Shown piece after piece: positions 10,269 through 22,553 of a DNA stretch of 64,000 bases; the first letter of the stretch is position 1, and every line of letters starts with the position of its first letter. Below the pieces are notes generated by a model. It saw only the letters and a list, made by a program, of their open reading frames with translations, searched no databases and was not told where the DNA came from. The position numbers were made by a program, and so were the translations under genes. This DNA is from Neopestalotiopsis rosae (lineage: Eukaryota; Ascomycota; Sordariomycetes; Amphisphaeriales; Sporocadaceae): positions 4,340,001-4,404,000 of the forward strand of contig JALGAS010000002.1 of NCBI GenBank assembly GCA_023078685.1. Direction: 5' to 3'.

Positions 10269-13161
10269 ACTTTCTTTACAGTGCCGGATGAGCGTTGTTT
10301 GTCAACATTCTCATGATTGTTGTTGCCAGGTGAAGTCTCATGGGTCTTGACAGTGTCCTGCCCGGTAGCGACTGGTTGTGCTTGGGTACCGTGGCCAGGT
10401 GCTGGTAAGAAAACAAGGGAGTTATTGGCAAATATTAGGCCCTGGCAGGTAGCTGCGCCGTTGGTACGTTTCCTGGCCAGTCAGAGCAGGAGGGTGTGAG
10501 GGTGGGGGACGGCGATGAGACTCTTTCCAGCATCGGACTCTGGCCCTTCTGGTCCCGAAAGCTTCAAGTCTATTAGGGGTGTATCAACACTTGAATTTCT
10601 GAGAGCGACCCCAGCAGAGATGGATGCAAGAGTTCTATCCCAGATCAAACGGGACACTTCTCTCAATTCGCATCTACTTCACTCCAAGCATCAAATTTCT
10701 AAGAGACATAGAGGTTCGGATGACACCGATGTCAGAATCGGGTACTCAGGTCATCGCCATAAGTTGCACTTAAGCACTCTCTATGGCGTTGTCGATGGCC
10801 AACATGTCGTGTTTTGGCAGAAGGCTACGCACCGTCGAGGAGCTGGGCGAGCTGTCGTCTCATGATCACCAGCGCGTGCGAAGATGTTCAAGAATCTGCT
10901 TTTGGGCGATTTGAAGCTGTGCTCAACGGATTTTGGGGACCATATCGGGAGCCGAGAAGACGGGTTCGTGTATCAAGGGCCTGAATTCACTTCTTGGTTT
11001 GAGCATAGGATCTCCCTCTACTACATGTGACGATCATGTAGATGGTCTGAACTATCAGCTGAAGACCGGGTGTTGATCTCCAATGTATAGAACTTTTCTC
11101 CTTCTTCTTATGAGACGGTCGAGCTGGGAAGTAGGGGATCAGCGCCTGGTGCAGCTTCCCGCGAGGGTCGTTAGATATTGATTGATGCCTGCATCTGTCT
11201 TGCCGTCCACTATCGTGGAAGAGAACGAGTAGATGAAAGGTGAAAGAATTGAACGCTTGTAGTTGCTGATGTACACAGCCAGGTGGTGGTGAGTCCAAGT
11301 GAAAGGCTGTATGTCATGGCCTGAGGCACGTGTAATCAGAAGATTTCGAGCTTTATTGATATAGCATCGGTGTTGAGAGAAAATGGAAATTCCTCTTGAG
11401 CGCAATGAAAAGAAAGAACTCCATGGTGTGAAGATCCTGCGAATCGAGTCAATCTACCCAGCGTTGTACAAAGAGCAATAATCAATGCCGGTGTGATGAA
11501 GAAGGCTTTCGCGCGACATATGAACTGCTAGTGATAATTGTGTGGGAAAGTGGTACGTTCTTTGTTTCTCATCCCCTCCGAGTCTCCTCGGCGGGTATAA
11601 TGCGTTTGGAACGCCACCTAATAGGGCAAAGTTTATCACCAAGAGGACTAATGGACACTGTATAAGTACTGAAAACTCTTGTTTATTACTCTTGGTGTTG
11701 CTGGTTCAAACACTTGGGCAAAATGCAAGCAATCACGGCGCTCGGCATCACCGAAAGAATCAACAATGACGTGAGAATATGTAGAAAATGAGGGGTACTG
11801 CTAGATGAAGTATGTCGTACACTACGATCGATAATAGCCACCGTTATTCTTTGTTTATGTTTCTCGTGTTTGCTCGATTGCCTTGATTGGAACTGGAGCT
11901 GGTGACTGTTGTCCCTCCAAAGGTACGCAAATTCAGGTCGAAGTATGGGTGTTTGAATTATGAGTCAAGACAACTTCTTGAGCACTAGGCGCTCTCTAGA
12001 ACTGCTTCCGTTTGCACCATCATGCACATTTGTTGAAAGAACAGATAAAGTCGTTTGCTATGAGATGGAGACAGCAACCGATCCACTCCAGCAGTTTGGT
12101 GTAACGATGAAACAGGCACAACAAGCAGATCTGTTGCTCCCTTCATGCATGGTTCCCAGGTAGAAGTTCAGCCTAACCTCGGATCTTTTATTGCATGGAT
12201 CCCTTCTGATTGGTTGATAGCGTGCAGTGCTTCTTGACTGGAGATCCATCATGTCCCGAGCATATTTTCAATCCCTCCCGCTCGAGGGAAGGGATATATT
12301 GGTGTGTCCTGATCAGTAGAGAAGTCACATAATATCACTAGTGTGTAGCCTGTCGTACCATTATCCTCTCTCGCCCAGCTGAATGCGAGTAGCGCTGGGT
12401 CAGGGAATGACCAATATACAAAGAAGAATTCCAACATTGCAGTACAGTAGTGTGGAGAACGTACTTGAGGCTGAGAAGAAAGGAGACAGGACACAGAAAA
12501 TCAGACGACAGTAATATATCTGCCACATTCAGGAAATCTTCAAAGCGCAGTGTATCGTCCTAATAGAACATATGAAAAACGTTTCATCCTAACAGAATGT
12601 CACAGCTATCTCCATTGTGGCTTACTACTGAGGGGCGCCTCGTGATGTTTCTCGCCACAAGCCTGGGATATATGGAGTCGGCGCACACTTGCTCGTTTCT
12701 TTTTCCTCTCGCCTAAGCAGCTCGATATTATTGGAAGCAATAGAAAACTCGGCCAACGAACAAGGATGTCTCAATTATTGCATTGTTTACAGTGCAACCT
12801 CCCAATTGTTGCTTGTCAGGCTTTGTCTGCTACAGATTTTGGGCACCACCAACAATTGCACTTCATCGCATCCCGTGACGCCGAAATGACAATAAAAAGA
12901 AGAGAAAGGATGGCAAAGGGAATATGGATTTATAAACGGTCCTAAGAATGAGATCGAGAATCTCAATGACCCCCAAATGGCTCATTATACGTTTTTCTCT
13001 CTTTGTGCCGCGCATCGAGTAAGCAGCGGGAATAGTAAGTCCACAGTCACGACTAGACCAGTAACCACCCAGAGTACACACTTATCGCTCCAAAAATAGG
13101 ATCACGATCGCCTCGAATATTACCTGAACCATTGGAATCAATAAGCGCAAGAGTGGTGCGC
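10269..13161. other. Gene-poor region, no supportable gene
   Basis: Only short open frames in conflicting frames occur here, and none resembles a known family. A 116-codon plus-strand frame at 10515-10865 is opposed by a minus frame and has no supporting features. The stretch appears to continue the decayed accessory region and includes the upstream region of the next gene. Confidence 0.5.
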
Positions 13162-15409
13162 ATGAAGACAAGAGAAGGCTCGGGAACGCAGTCCATGACC
13201 TCCACCCGCGAGAATAAACATCACGCCTCGACCCCGAAACCGGCACCAACACCAGCAGCAGCAACAAGACAGGCGCTGTCTGGGCAGATTATAATACCCA
13301 ATGGTGGCGGCGGCCGCGAATCACATCCGAGCGCAAGCAGCAAATTCCGAGGCATCAGAGGCTCGATTCATCATAAGCGACAAGAGTCTCGCAACAAGAT
13401 ATCATCGACCCAGAGCCAGCCTCCGCCACCGTCGGGCACCAATATCTTTACGTCTCCCATCGACGTCCCATATCATCCCAAGAAGGAATATCAGAGACAC
13501 ACAACGGATGCTGCCCGTCAGCCGGTGGGAGGAGCGGGTAGCCGAGCAGTTGCTGCTGCTGCATCAGAGGGGCCGCCCGGGGGAGGGCGCGTAGTCTCGC
13601 AGCTGGTTGCGCCCGTGGAGGACACGAGCGTGTCTTACTATGCTCACAAATATCATCCGTGGAATGACGTGGGCATTTATCCCGTGCCGTGGGCGCAGCC
13701 TTTAAACAATATGAGTGCCGCCAAGAATAAGAATAGTGATCATATACCTGTCCGGAGGTCGAAACCGGCGCCGAGGAGGACAAAACCAGACAACTCACCG
13801 TCGATATCAAATCAAAGTAGGGCGTTGAATTACCAAGGAAGTATTGCTAGTTATTTGTCGAGGCCTGACACAACGGTACCGGTTGCGCCTGCTGCCTCAA
13901 TAGCCAAATCGAGCACCATGTCCAGTAAGTAATCTGATTTACGTTTTGCGAATCATCATTCCACATCTCCCTTATCATGAAAAACGAACAGATCATTAAC
14001 ATACGAGCTTCTTAGTGGGACCAGGAAGCATCATGATAGGCTTTGACGGCGCCTTTGGACACGAGTTCCCAATGGACCGTCCAAAGGACCACTGGACGCC
14101 CATGTCATCAAACGGCTTGGCCACGCCCCTGATCGCAGACCTCGGCGCCCTGGGAGGCGAGGGTGTGCGCTACCACGACACCATCAATGCGGTATACGAG
14201 GACATGCCCGTGCTGCTTCCCTCCAGCGTATACCGCCGCGAGTCTGGACCGACAAGAACCATGGCAGCTCCCACGAGACCAGCAACCACCACCCCCGACG
14301 TGCCCTCGGCGGCGCGGCCTCGGAACTCGAGCAGGTCCACCGTCACGGATCCGCCCAGCGACGCCGAGACGGAGCCGCCGCCGCCGCCGCCGTCGGGCGC
14401 CATCTGGGAAGACGAAGTGCCAGGGAGCGCCGACGTGCCGGACCTGATGCCTCCCACCACCGGGTCAAGTATAGCCACGACGGAGTTCAGGGCGTACACA
14501 CCAACCGACAAGGCGCTCCCCGACACGCCCGGCCTGCTTTGTCCCGGGTGCATGATTGGCGGCAAGAGACCGCGCCCCTCCAGTCGGGGCACGCCGCGGG
14601 ACGAGCACCGGGGGACCCTTCAGTACCCTGAAGAGCGGGAGCGGGGCTTTTGTAATGCTTGTCAGAACGGTGACTTGGTGCCGGATATCAGTCGGTTTAC
14701 CTTGCCGGGACTCACGGATGACAAGAATCGTAAAACAGAAAGCCCGCCAGGCAAGACGAGGAAAGAAGTAAATGTTACTGTAGAAACCAAACCACATGTG
14801 CTGGACAGTAGATTCAGACTGGGCAAAACAAAAGAGAGCAACCTGGCGAGTCGGAGACGGCTCCAGGTCCAAGATGGACCATTGCGGCCGGGATCTGCTC
14901 CGCCGCAGCAGCAGAAATCAAGGATAAGTCACATTGCCGAATGCCAAATCTCTAACCCTTCCCCTATAGATACGCCAAATGGATCAGACTCGGACTATGG
15001 CGAACCAACACCGGCGAGCGGGACAATGCAAGAGTTTGGAGCACTCCCGTCTCACTTTAGTCTCGGCGGCAACGGCTCGATCCAACCGCTTCGTTTGCTG
15101 ACGACGAAAAGCGCCGAGGGAATCCTGACGAGCCCAAAGGCCCAGTTCCGGCGCAGCATTCGCGGCAACAGCGTGGTTGTTAACGAGATCAATGGCATGA
15201 TTGAGGACTGGGAGGCGGACATCTTTAAGGACTATGGAGCACTGAGTCCCATAGATACGTCGAAGTCGCTCGTATCGCCACTGAAGCTGGCGCTGGTGAA
15301 TCTAAAGAGACATAGTGATACGTCTTCCCTGAAATCGACAGACTCAGCAACGGTAACGCCAAGGACTCGATTTTATAATCACCATAAACGAGCCAATGGT
15401 GACTTTTAA
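13162..15409 (+). CDS. Conserved-style hypothetical protein, mostly disordered
   Basis: Two exons, 13162-13924 and 14016-15409, are joined by a 91-bp intron (GTAAGT donor, TAG acceptor) that rebuilds an ATG codon across the junction. The product is about 718 aa. I do not recognise the family. The N-terminal third is rich in S, T, P and basic residues. An aromatic patch near residues 165-185 (YYAHKYHPWNDVGIYPVPWA) looks conserved-domain-like. A proline run lies near residue 380. Two cysteine pairs, CPGC near residue 429 and CNAC near residue 466, could bind one metal. ATG 13162 is the first in-frame ATG after the upstream stops. A nuclear or scaffold protein is possible, but nothing proves it. 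Confidence 0.62.
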
Positions 15410-15784
15410 TAGTTAGGCAAGCAATGGAAAGAAAGGCCATAATCTTGTTCAATTTCTGCTTTTGTGTCCATAACATTGCTGCGAATGCCCGAGTTTGGAA
15501 TGACAAGTCAAAGACCGTGTGTGTTCATCACGGCGGCGGTAAACGAGATGCTTATGGAAGATTGTAAGCTTAACCAAACACAACACAAATTCTGAAAAGG
15601 TAGTATTCTCAGTTGTGATTTACCTCTAATAAAAGACAATAAAACAAATGTCGCTAGTCACTTTGCTCCAGTACCAGTTTTGAAATACCAAAATGCGCCT
15701 GAAGATGCTGTTTTTTTTGTCGCGCAATATATCCCAATCTCGCCCTCCCTAATCCCTGTTGAGTCCGTCAAGGCCGGACCTGCT
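15410..15784. other. Convergent intergenic spacer
   Basis: Shared 3' flanks of the 13162-15409 gene (+) and SPT4 (-). No gene or repeat seen. Confidence 0.5.
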
Positions 15785-16319
15785 CTACTCGGTCTCGACC
15801 GCACTGCCGTCTCTCCTGTGTTTGCGAGAAATCATCAGTACCACTTTTCATTCCCCAAGAAGATGTTGTCTTTCCAGCACGGCGAATCGAGTACTTACGG
15901 GATGTATGTGATTCGGTACTCCTCCTCGATGGCGGTGCGCACCTCCTCGGGCAGCTGGCCCGAGACCTTTGTGGCGTAGACGCCCTGGACGTAGGTATCC
16001 AGGCGCTGCCACTTTGCGACCCAGCTCTTGGCCGGGTTGGCCAGGGTGATGAGCCCTTCAAAGACCTGCGACGTGCACGAGTCGATGGCGTCCGTGTCGC
16101 CCTTGAGGTGGAGGTACTCTTCGCAGTTGGGGCAGCCTTCGTGTCGGAAGCGCTGAAGTAGGAGAAAGAAAGACGTCATGTCAGCCGGAGTACATCGATA
16201 ACTCAAGGGGCGCCAGATATTCATAGACTCACTGTCTGTGTCATGACGATTGAGCAGACCATGCAGGCGCGCAGGTAGCGCTGCTGGCCGGGCGCAACAA
16301 AGTTACCTCCTCGTTCCAT
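15785..16319 (-). CDS. SPT4: Transcription elongation factor Spt4
   Basis: Spt4 is the small zinc-binding partner of Spt5 (DSIF), which keeps RNA polymerase II processive. Three exons on the minus strand, 16319-16233, 16152-15899 and 15815-15785, give 123 aa. All joins are phase-consistent; the last exon codes only the C-terminal ten codons and completes the family-typical YIPRDG ending. Zinc ligands are visible as RACMVC near residue 20 and GCPNC near residue 36, bridged across the first intron. The central block [19 protein letters not shown] is strongly Spt4-like. The gene diverges from POP8 across a 524-bp shared promoter. Confidence 0.95.
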
Positions 16320-16843
16320 GTTCACAAGATCGATCGCAGCTTCGTTTGTCTCGGGTGGTCGATGATGCGCGGCAGATTCTCTGGATAGTTGAAACGGGGT
16401 GCGCAGGAGTCAAGTACCGAAGCAGGTCTGTCCGTGTGTTGCTTGCTCGGTCGTGAGTTGCGGAATAGTGGCTGTCGCCCTGGCAGGAGTGATGGATGTT
16501 ATTAATGTTCTGAACAATGGCTGGCTAGCGGTATCGATATGCTTCTGTAGTCGCTTTGGAAGGGTACGTAGGTACCTTTTTCAGGTACCTGGCAGCACTC
16601 AGCTTGAGTCCAGCATATGAGGTGGGGCTCAAAATTCCGGGGAAAGCTCAGATTTATTACACAGTAGAGATAACGAGCCGCAAAATTCACATGCCTGACC
16701 ATGATTGAATGAATTAACGAGTGCAACCTCATTCATAGATCTCATTCTTTTTTGCAACCACAGACGTATTCCGTACTTCTCACAGGATCGCCTCATCTAC
16801 CATATCATCTGTTAGGAAGACCAAATCCAGGATTCCTTACACC
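16320..16843. other. Bidirectional promoter region of SPT4 and POP8
   Basis: 524 bp between two divergent start codons. It holds an imperfect GGTACC-type palindromic repeat near 16566-16590 (GTACGTAGGTACCTTTTTCA, then GGTACCT). No gene seen. Confidence 0.5.
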
Positions 16844-17299
16844 ATGGCCGAACCAGGCAACACTACGAGCGATACTATCGCCAACAACAGCAGCACGGCA
16901 GCAACATCAAATTCCCGCAAGCGCAAGGCCGATGATATCACAAAAATCAAGCTCCCTTGGACTGAATATTCCTATTCCCATCTCGAGGCCCTGCGCAGAG
17001 ATTCGTCGGAACCCTTCGAGCTCGACCTCATACAGGTGCGCTCCTACTGCTCGGCCGCGCTGAAGCAATTCCTGGGCGTGTCTGGTCAGGCCATCCCCAT
17101 TGACATCCTCCACTTGGACGGCCCGGGTTGCTGGTTGAGAGTCCCGCGCGACGACCTGAACAAATTCTGTGCTGCCATTACGGCGTGGCAGGGAACCTAC
17201 GAGGGTGGCACTCACACGACGTTGAGGATCAAAGGGTGCTCGGATTATCTGGGCCAATTGGTCGGAAGTAAAGGCAGAGAGGAAATGTGGTTCAAATGA
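16844..17299 (+). CDS. POP8: Ribonuclease P/MRP subunit Pop8-like protein
   Basis: Single-exon, 151-aa protein. After a basic, low-complexity N-terminus (RKRKADD near residue 25), the conserved part has VRSYCSAALKQFLGVSG, IPIDILHLDG, WLRVPRDD and a closing GCSDYLGQLVG. This is the pattern of the fungal Pop8/Rpp14-like domain. The family forms part of the protein core of nuclear RNase P and RNase MRP, which process pre-tRNA and pre-rRNA. The start at 16844 is the first ATG of the frame in a fitting ACC-ATGG context. It diverges from SPT4 and converges on PPT1. Confidence 0.82.
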   Translation: MAEPGNTTSDTIANNSSTAATSNSRKRKADDITKIKLPWTEYSYSHLEALRRDSSEPFELDLIQVRSYCSAALKQFLGVSGQAIPIDILHLDGPGCWLRVPRDDLNKFCAAITAWQGTYEGGTHTTLRIKGCSDYLGQLVGSKGREEMWFK

Positions 17300-17580
17300 T
17301 GGTCTACGGAACTGGTCACGTCACGCCTCATTCCAACCAGGACAATATACACATGTATACATGACTGGAAGTTGGAGCACCTCTGGCTCCTCTCATAATC
17401 ATGTATTTTGGTCTGTTTTATCAGGGTATGTCTACCTCCTTTTCTGTTTCATTCCCTTTGGAGCCCCTGAACGCCAATGCTTCCAGATGATGCAATCATT
17501 ATATGCAGAAAATTGCCATGCCCATCTCCTCATCATCATCATCACAAATGCCAAATGATACAGTCTAGTCCTGGCTATCT

Positions 17581-19404
17581 CTACGCCATAGACATCAAGG
17601 AGCTCTGTGCATATGCCCTGTAACAGCTGTTAGTGCCTGTCTCGCGACGAACATTTGTTGAGTGGCAACCTACATGGGTTTGATGTTGGGGTGAGGTACT
17701 GCATCAAACTGGTTGAATTGCAGCTTGTAGTCGGGTCCAATGTTGATGTAAGCACCGCGGTTCTCCGTCTGGTCGCAGTACTTGGGTGCCGAGAAGACTA
17801 GAAGATGATTAGTTCCCATATCTTGACAAGGAGATTTGGCTGTTTTTTTCATACCTGTAATGCACTTTCCGTCGTGTTCCTCCTCGTAGCCGTCCATTCT
17901 GACCTCGTGACTTCGGATGATGGCGTCGAGTCCGTTTCTGTCACAGAATCGCTTCGTCACATCGGGGCCGAACTGCATGCCAACACCTCGCTTGCTGGGT
18001 CCACGACCAGGAGCTGTCTGGGGATCGGTCCAGAGCATCTCCATCATGAGGCCTGATTGGCCTGGCTGTCGCTGACTGTGTCTGTTGAGTTTCCTGATAT
18101 CGTCAAGGGTAATGTTGTCGTCCGAGAAGAGACCTCCGTGGAGGACCAGGTACTTGTCGCCGATCAACGTGGCCAACGGCAGTGCCGAGAAACTTTCAGA
18201 GAATAGCTTGAAAACCCTGCATGCTTCATTAGTAACTGAGTAGAAACGCCTCGACTGTATGGCCTAATGCTTACCGCTCGTTGTACTTGGCCTTGCACTC
18301 GCCCTCGAAGCCATAAACCTTGTTCATGTCGTCCGTCTCGTGGTTACCACGGTTCAGGTACATGCCGTGGGGTCGCAGCCACTTGTAAGCGTACAGTAAC
18401 AAGGCAATTTCGCTCGACCACGAACCGCGATCGACGAAATCACCGTTGAAGAGGTACCAGTGCTTCTCGGCCGGGCGTCCGTTCAATCTGAAAAGCTCTA
18501 GCAGATCAAAGTATTGGCCTGCAGGTATGGGTTAGCACATGCACACTTGCATTTCAAGAACCAACCATCCTTACCGTGGGTGTCACCACAGACGGTGAGT
18601 TTGACATCGTCGGGAATCTTCATTTCCACCATGGTAGCCTCGTCGTACACCAGCTTCTTGACGGCAATGACAATTTGGTAAACGTATTTCTTGTGGATCT
18701 TCTTGCCGGTCTTGAAACGCTCAATCATGTCGTCGATGAATTCTTGTGTCATCTCGTCTCCCAGCTTGGCTCCATCATAGTCGGGCTCGACGACCATGGA
18801 GTCCAGGTCGAGACCTTCGGCAGCCGAGGGCTCATCTGCCAATTCGATGGCGGCAAAGAAGTTGAGCTGGCGTACAATCTTTTGACACTCGGCGAGCTTG
18901 ACCTTGGCATCCTTGTTGGCGGGGTCGAGCCTGACGCATTCCTTGAAGTCCGGGAGCGCATCCTTTGGCTTCAAGATGGCGGCATAGGCAACGGCGCGGC
19001 GAAAGTAAGCCTGTGGGGATGGTTGGTGTCAGTGAATTGGGCAACTAACGCTTTGCGCCGACTTGCGACACTGGACGTGGTTGGCCGACTAACCTTGACG
19101 AGCTTGGGATTGAGCTCTATCGCCTTCGATGCATCCGCAATGGCATAACCGTATGCTTCCGACTTGATGTTGGCCTGTAATACCTCTGTGTCAGTCACGC
19201 GAGCACTGTCTGTATGGTGGATGGCGGGGTCGAGGCACGGGACGGGCTACGAACCTGGGCTCTGTTCAAGTAAAAGGTGGGCTCCTTGTCATTCAGTTCA
19301 ATGGCCTTGGTGTAGAGCTCAATAGCCTTGGGCCAGTCGTGCGAAGAAAAGGCCTTGTTGCCCTCATTTTTCAAGGCGACAGCCTGCTCGGTGGCGGAAG
19401 CCAT
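17581..19404 (-). CDS. PPT1: Serine/threonine protein phosphatase 5 (TPR + PPP)
   Basis: Seven exons: 19404-19255, 19174-19094, 19010-18575, 18518-18275, 18216-17855, 17797-17674 and 17617-17581, giving 477 aa, the normal PP5 size. Residues 1-115 form three TPR units (first helix ALKNEGNKAFSSHDWPKAI), the Hsp90-docking and autoinhibitory module. A linker and the PPP catalytic domain follow. Metal and active-site motifs are visible: GDTHG, GDFVDRG, RGNHE and the HGG loop. The C-terminus reads PNIKPMAYAQSS, completed by a 37-nt last exon. In yeast Ppt1 dephosphorylates Hsp90 and its clients. It is convergent with POP8 and divergent from YIH1 over 691 bp. Confidence 0.95.
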
Positions 19405-20095
19405 GGTGGGAGGTTTGCTTGGGCAAATAAATGTTCGATAATAGTAGCTGGAGATAAGCAGACTGGGCTCGGGACAAATATAGCCAAAATCAACGACTAT
19501 ACTTCTTCAGTGTCGCAGTGAGCATCAAACAGTGCCGTCGAGGGTCTTGTCTTGCACTCCCAAGCACCTGATTTGCTGTCGAGAAGGTTGTGGCGACACG
19601 CAGAAATCAGAGACGAGATCAAAGAATGGAAACCCCAAGGCCGAATATTCCAGGCTCTCAAATGGAAACTTACCTCCGAACGCGGGTCTTGGGTTCGTGG
19701 GACTCGGCTAGCACCTGGCACCTAGCACCTACAAAATGCTTGTTGCTTGGGCGCACGGTGCCTTAACAGGCCCCCCAGAATGGACTTTATCTGAAAATAA
19801 AACGCTATGAGCCGAGATCTAGCCGTCTCGGGTCTAGCTTATCTGTCTCTAGCGCAAGCTCTCCGTCCCTGCGTCTCTGCCGTTCCGTCTCGGCCATTGA
19901 TTTGGCGGGGCAGTTTTTTGTTTCTCAGCTTCAAGGTTGGATATGTCTCAGGAAGAGCAAAGAAAAAGCTGTGTGTATTTTGGTATGCGACCTTGACTGT
20001 AAACTTCTCAGCCCACATTGCAGGAGCGTCGCACTTTTTTCTTTTTCTTTTCCCCGGTCTTCTCACAATTTCTTGCCTAGGGAAGGGGGTACATC
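19405..20095. other. Bidirectional promoter region of PPT1 and YIH1
   Basis: 691 bp between divergent starts, with pyrimidine-rich stretches near 20030-20060. A short repeated phrase CTAGCACCTGG/CACCTAGCACCT occurs near 19708-19730. No gene seen. Confidence 0.5.
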
Positions 20096-20944
20096 ATGTC
20101 AGAAGAGCTCAGGGACGAAGTTGAGGCCATCAACTCCATTTACGGCGATGGCTGCTTGATCCAGGCCAGCGATGATCCAAGCGTTTACATCTTGACCCCG
20201 CCAGAAGAGTCGTCCTCTCTTCGCATTCAGTTCCCACCAGCTTATCCCGCAGAACCTCCAAGTGTTATTGGTACTAACAGTACGGGCGAACATGGAAGGC
20301 GTGGTGATGCTGCCAGGGAATTGTCTCTTTTCCGTGAAGTCATTGGCTCTGTATATGAACCTGGAATGGTTTGTCTCTTTGACGCCATTGAGGAACTGAA
20401 GCGACGTTTGGAAGAAGCCGTCATACCAGAAGAAGCTCAGGAGGAAGAGACATTTGAGGCCGACGCGGAAGAGGCAGCAGCAGCGGAACATGCTCAAGCC
20501 AACCAGGAACTGCTCAACATGCCGGAACCACCCTGGATTCTTTCGGATCCCTTTGTCGAGCTCAGATCAACGTTTCTGGGCCGCTGTGCACCTGTTTCAT
20601 CAGTAGCACAGGCGGAAGGATATGTCCAACACTTGCTTGCCACGGACAAGAAAGCTCGCGTTGCAACTCACAACATGACGGCTTGGCGCATCAAAGGACC
20701 AAACGGCACTACTTTTCAGGATTGCGACGATGACGGAGAAACAGCTGCTGGCAGTCGACTATTGCATCTCATGCAGCTTATGGATCTCTGGGATGTAATG
20801 ATAATTGTGTCTCGATGGTACGGAGGCCATAAGCTGGGACCACGCCGATTTGCCCTCATCAACCAGGCTGCGAGAGATGCTTTTGTCAAAGCTGGACTCG
20901 TGACTGATCAACCATCCAGCAAGAAGAAAGGGTCTGCCAAATGA
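20096..20944 (+). CDS. YIH1: IMPACT/Yih1-type regulator of Gcn2 signalling
   Basis: Intronless, 282 aa. Residues 5-110 form an RWD domain (ELRDEVEAINSIYGDGC start, the IQFPPAYP turn). An acidic linker follows, and then an IMPACT (UPF0029) domain from about residue 155, with KARVATHNMTAWRI, a DDDGETAAGSRLLHLM segment and VSRWYGGHKLGPRRF. The family competes with the Gcn2 kinase for Gcn1 and so restrains the amino-acid starvation response. The ATG lies seven codons before the RWD motif, so the start is secure. Length and architecture are those of fungal Yih1. Confidence 0.93.
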   Translation: MSEELRDEVEAINSIYGDGCLIQASDDPSVYILTPPEESSSLRIQFPPAYPAEPPSVIGTNSTGEHGRRGDAARELSLFREVIGSVYEPGMVCLFDAIEELKRRLEEAVIPEEAQEEETFEADAEEAAAAEHAQANQELLNMPEPPWILSDPFVELRSTFLGRCAPVSSVAQAEGYVQHLLATDKKARVATHNMTAWRIKGPNGTTFQDCDDDGETAAGSRLLHLMQLMDLWDVMIIVSRWYGGHKLGPRRFALINQAARDAFVKAGLVTDQPSSKKKGSAK

Positions 20945-21282
20945 GAATTTTCACCAAGTCACTCAAGCCAGTGTGGTCTAATATGACCATAGTTACACCC
21001 CGCAAAGAGTAAGAGTATACTTGCCTCTACTCCAAGTTACCCCACATTCGTCCTTCCCGACGGTATGGGAGCAAATCACTTTTCAAGCCTCGGTTCTCCA
21101 AGGACACCAAACAAGTGCCCCGCGGTTATGCAGATCCGCTGGGAACTCTTAATGAATAACTCCTTTGCTGCTGAAGTTTGGACGACAACTCATACTTGTT
21201 TACTCTCGCAACCCTCAAGCCTTGTAGCCAATCCCAATACAAAACCAGCTTGCAAATAACCCTGCACATCATAGTGGGAAAT
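20945..21282. other. Intergenic region
   Basis: Downstream of YIH1 and upstream of the AMACR-like gene. No feature recognised. Confidence 0.45.
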
Positions 21283-22553
21283 ATGGTTGGACCACCGCCA
21301 CTTCAAGGACTCAAAGTCCTGGAATTTGCCGGACTTGCGCCAGGTCAGTGTAATCATTCTTGGTCAATCTTGACATAACATGCTCATTTCTTCCCAAAGG
21401 CCCATTCGCCGGTCTTTTACTCGCAGATGCCGGGGCCAATGTGCTACGCATTGACCGCGCAATTCCGGGAAAGACACATACACCCGGCGCCAATCTACCA
21501 CCTACAGAGGACATGCTGGTGCGCAACAAGTCCTCCATAGCGGTGGACCTCAAGTCTGCCCACGGCATCAGTCTGATCAAGGAGCTCGCCAAATCTGCCG
21601 ACATCATCATTGACCCGTTTCGGCCGGGCGTGCTGGAGAAGCTCGGGCTCGGACCCGATGTGCTCGCGGCCATCAACCCGCGGATCATATACGGACGCAT
21701 GACCGGTTTCCGCCGCGACGGCAAGTACGCGACCATGGCGGGCCACGACATCAACTACCTGGCCGTCTCTGGCGTCCTCTCCGTCCTCGGCCGCGACGAC
21801 GAGAAGCCCCACGCGCCCTGGAACATCCTGGCGGATTTCGCCGGCGGCGGCGCCACGCTCTTCCAAGGTATCCTGCTCGCCGTCATTGCGCGCCTGGCAT
21901 CAGGCAAGGGCCAGGTGGTCGAGGCCAACATGGTCGACGGCGCCTCGTACCTGACCACGTTCCCGCGGCAGGCCCTCAAGACGCCCCTGGGCAACGCGGG
22001 CCGCGGCCGCAACGTCCTGGACGGCGGGTGTCCGTACTACGACACCTACGAGACCAAGGACGGCAAGTACATGGCCGTGGGCGCGCTGGAGCCGCAGTTC
22101 TACGCCGTGCTGATCAAGGGCCTCGGCCTCGACAAGAGCTGGAACGAGCGGCGGTACGACCGCGCCGTGTGGCCCGAGATGAAGCAACTATTCGAGGCCA
22201 CGTTCAAATCCAAGACGCGCGCCGAGTGGGAAGGCGTCTTTGACGGCACCGACGCTTGCTGCACGCCCGTGCTCGAGTATCCCGAGCTCGAATCCCAGCC
22301 GGGCCGCGAGGGCGATCAGCGGCCGCCCGTCGGTCTGAGGGACACGCCCATGTTGGCCGTGACCCAGGGAGTGACGGATCCCAGTGCGCAGGGCCAGGGT
22401 CAAGGCGCCCCGGGTAACGGGTACGAGGGTCATCCGCTCAGCCCAGGCCAGGGAGGTGAAGAGGCTCTGCAGAAATGGTTTGGTTGGAAAGAAGCAAAGG
22501 ATTTCGAGGTCGAGTCAGGCGGTCTCGTGCTCAAGAATAAATCTAGACTGTAA
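21283..22553 (+). CDS. CoA-transferase family III enzyme, alpha-methylacyl-CoA racemase-like
   Basis: Two exons, 21283-21343 and 21400-22553, with a 56-bp intron that uses an AAG acceptor; about 404 aa. The N-terminus reads LKVLEFAGLAPG then PFAGLLLADAGANVLRIDR, the classic family III CoA-transferase opening. Two residues used by alpha-methylacyl-CoA racemases are visible: the His of AGHDINYLA and the Asp of NILADFAGGG. The predicted role is epimerising 2-methyl-branched acyl-CoAs before beta-oxidation, probably in peroxisomes or mitochondria. The last residues (KNKSRL) hint at, but do not match well, a PTS1 signal. A CoA-transferase rather than a racemase cannot be excluded from sequence alone. 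Confidence 0.88.

Noticed and set aside
10515..10865. 116-codon plus-strand frame
   Set aside because: An isolated frame in decayed DNA, with a competing antisense frame and no conserved motif.
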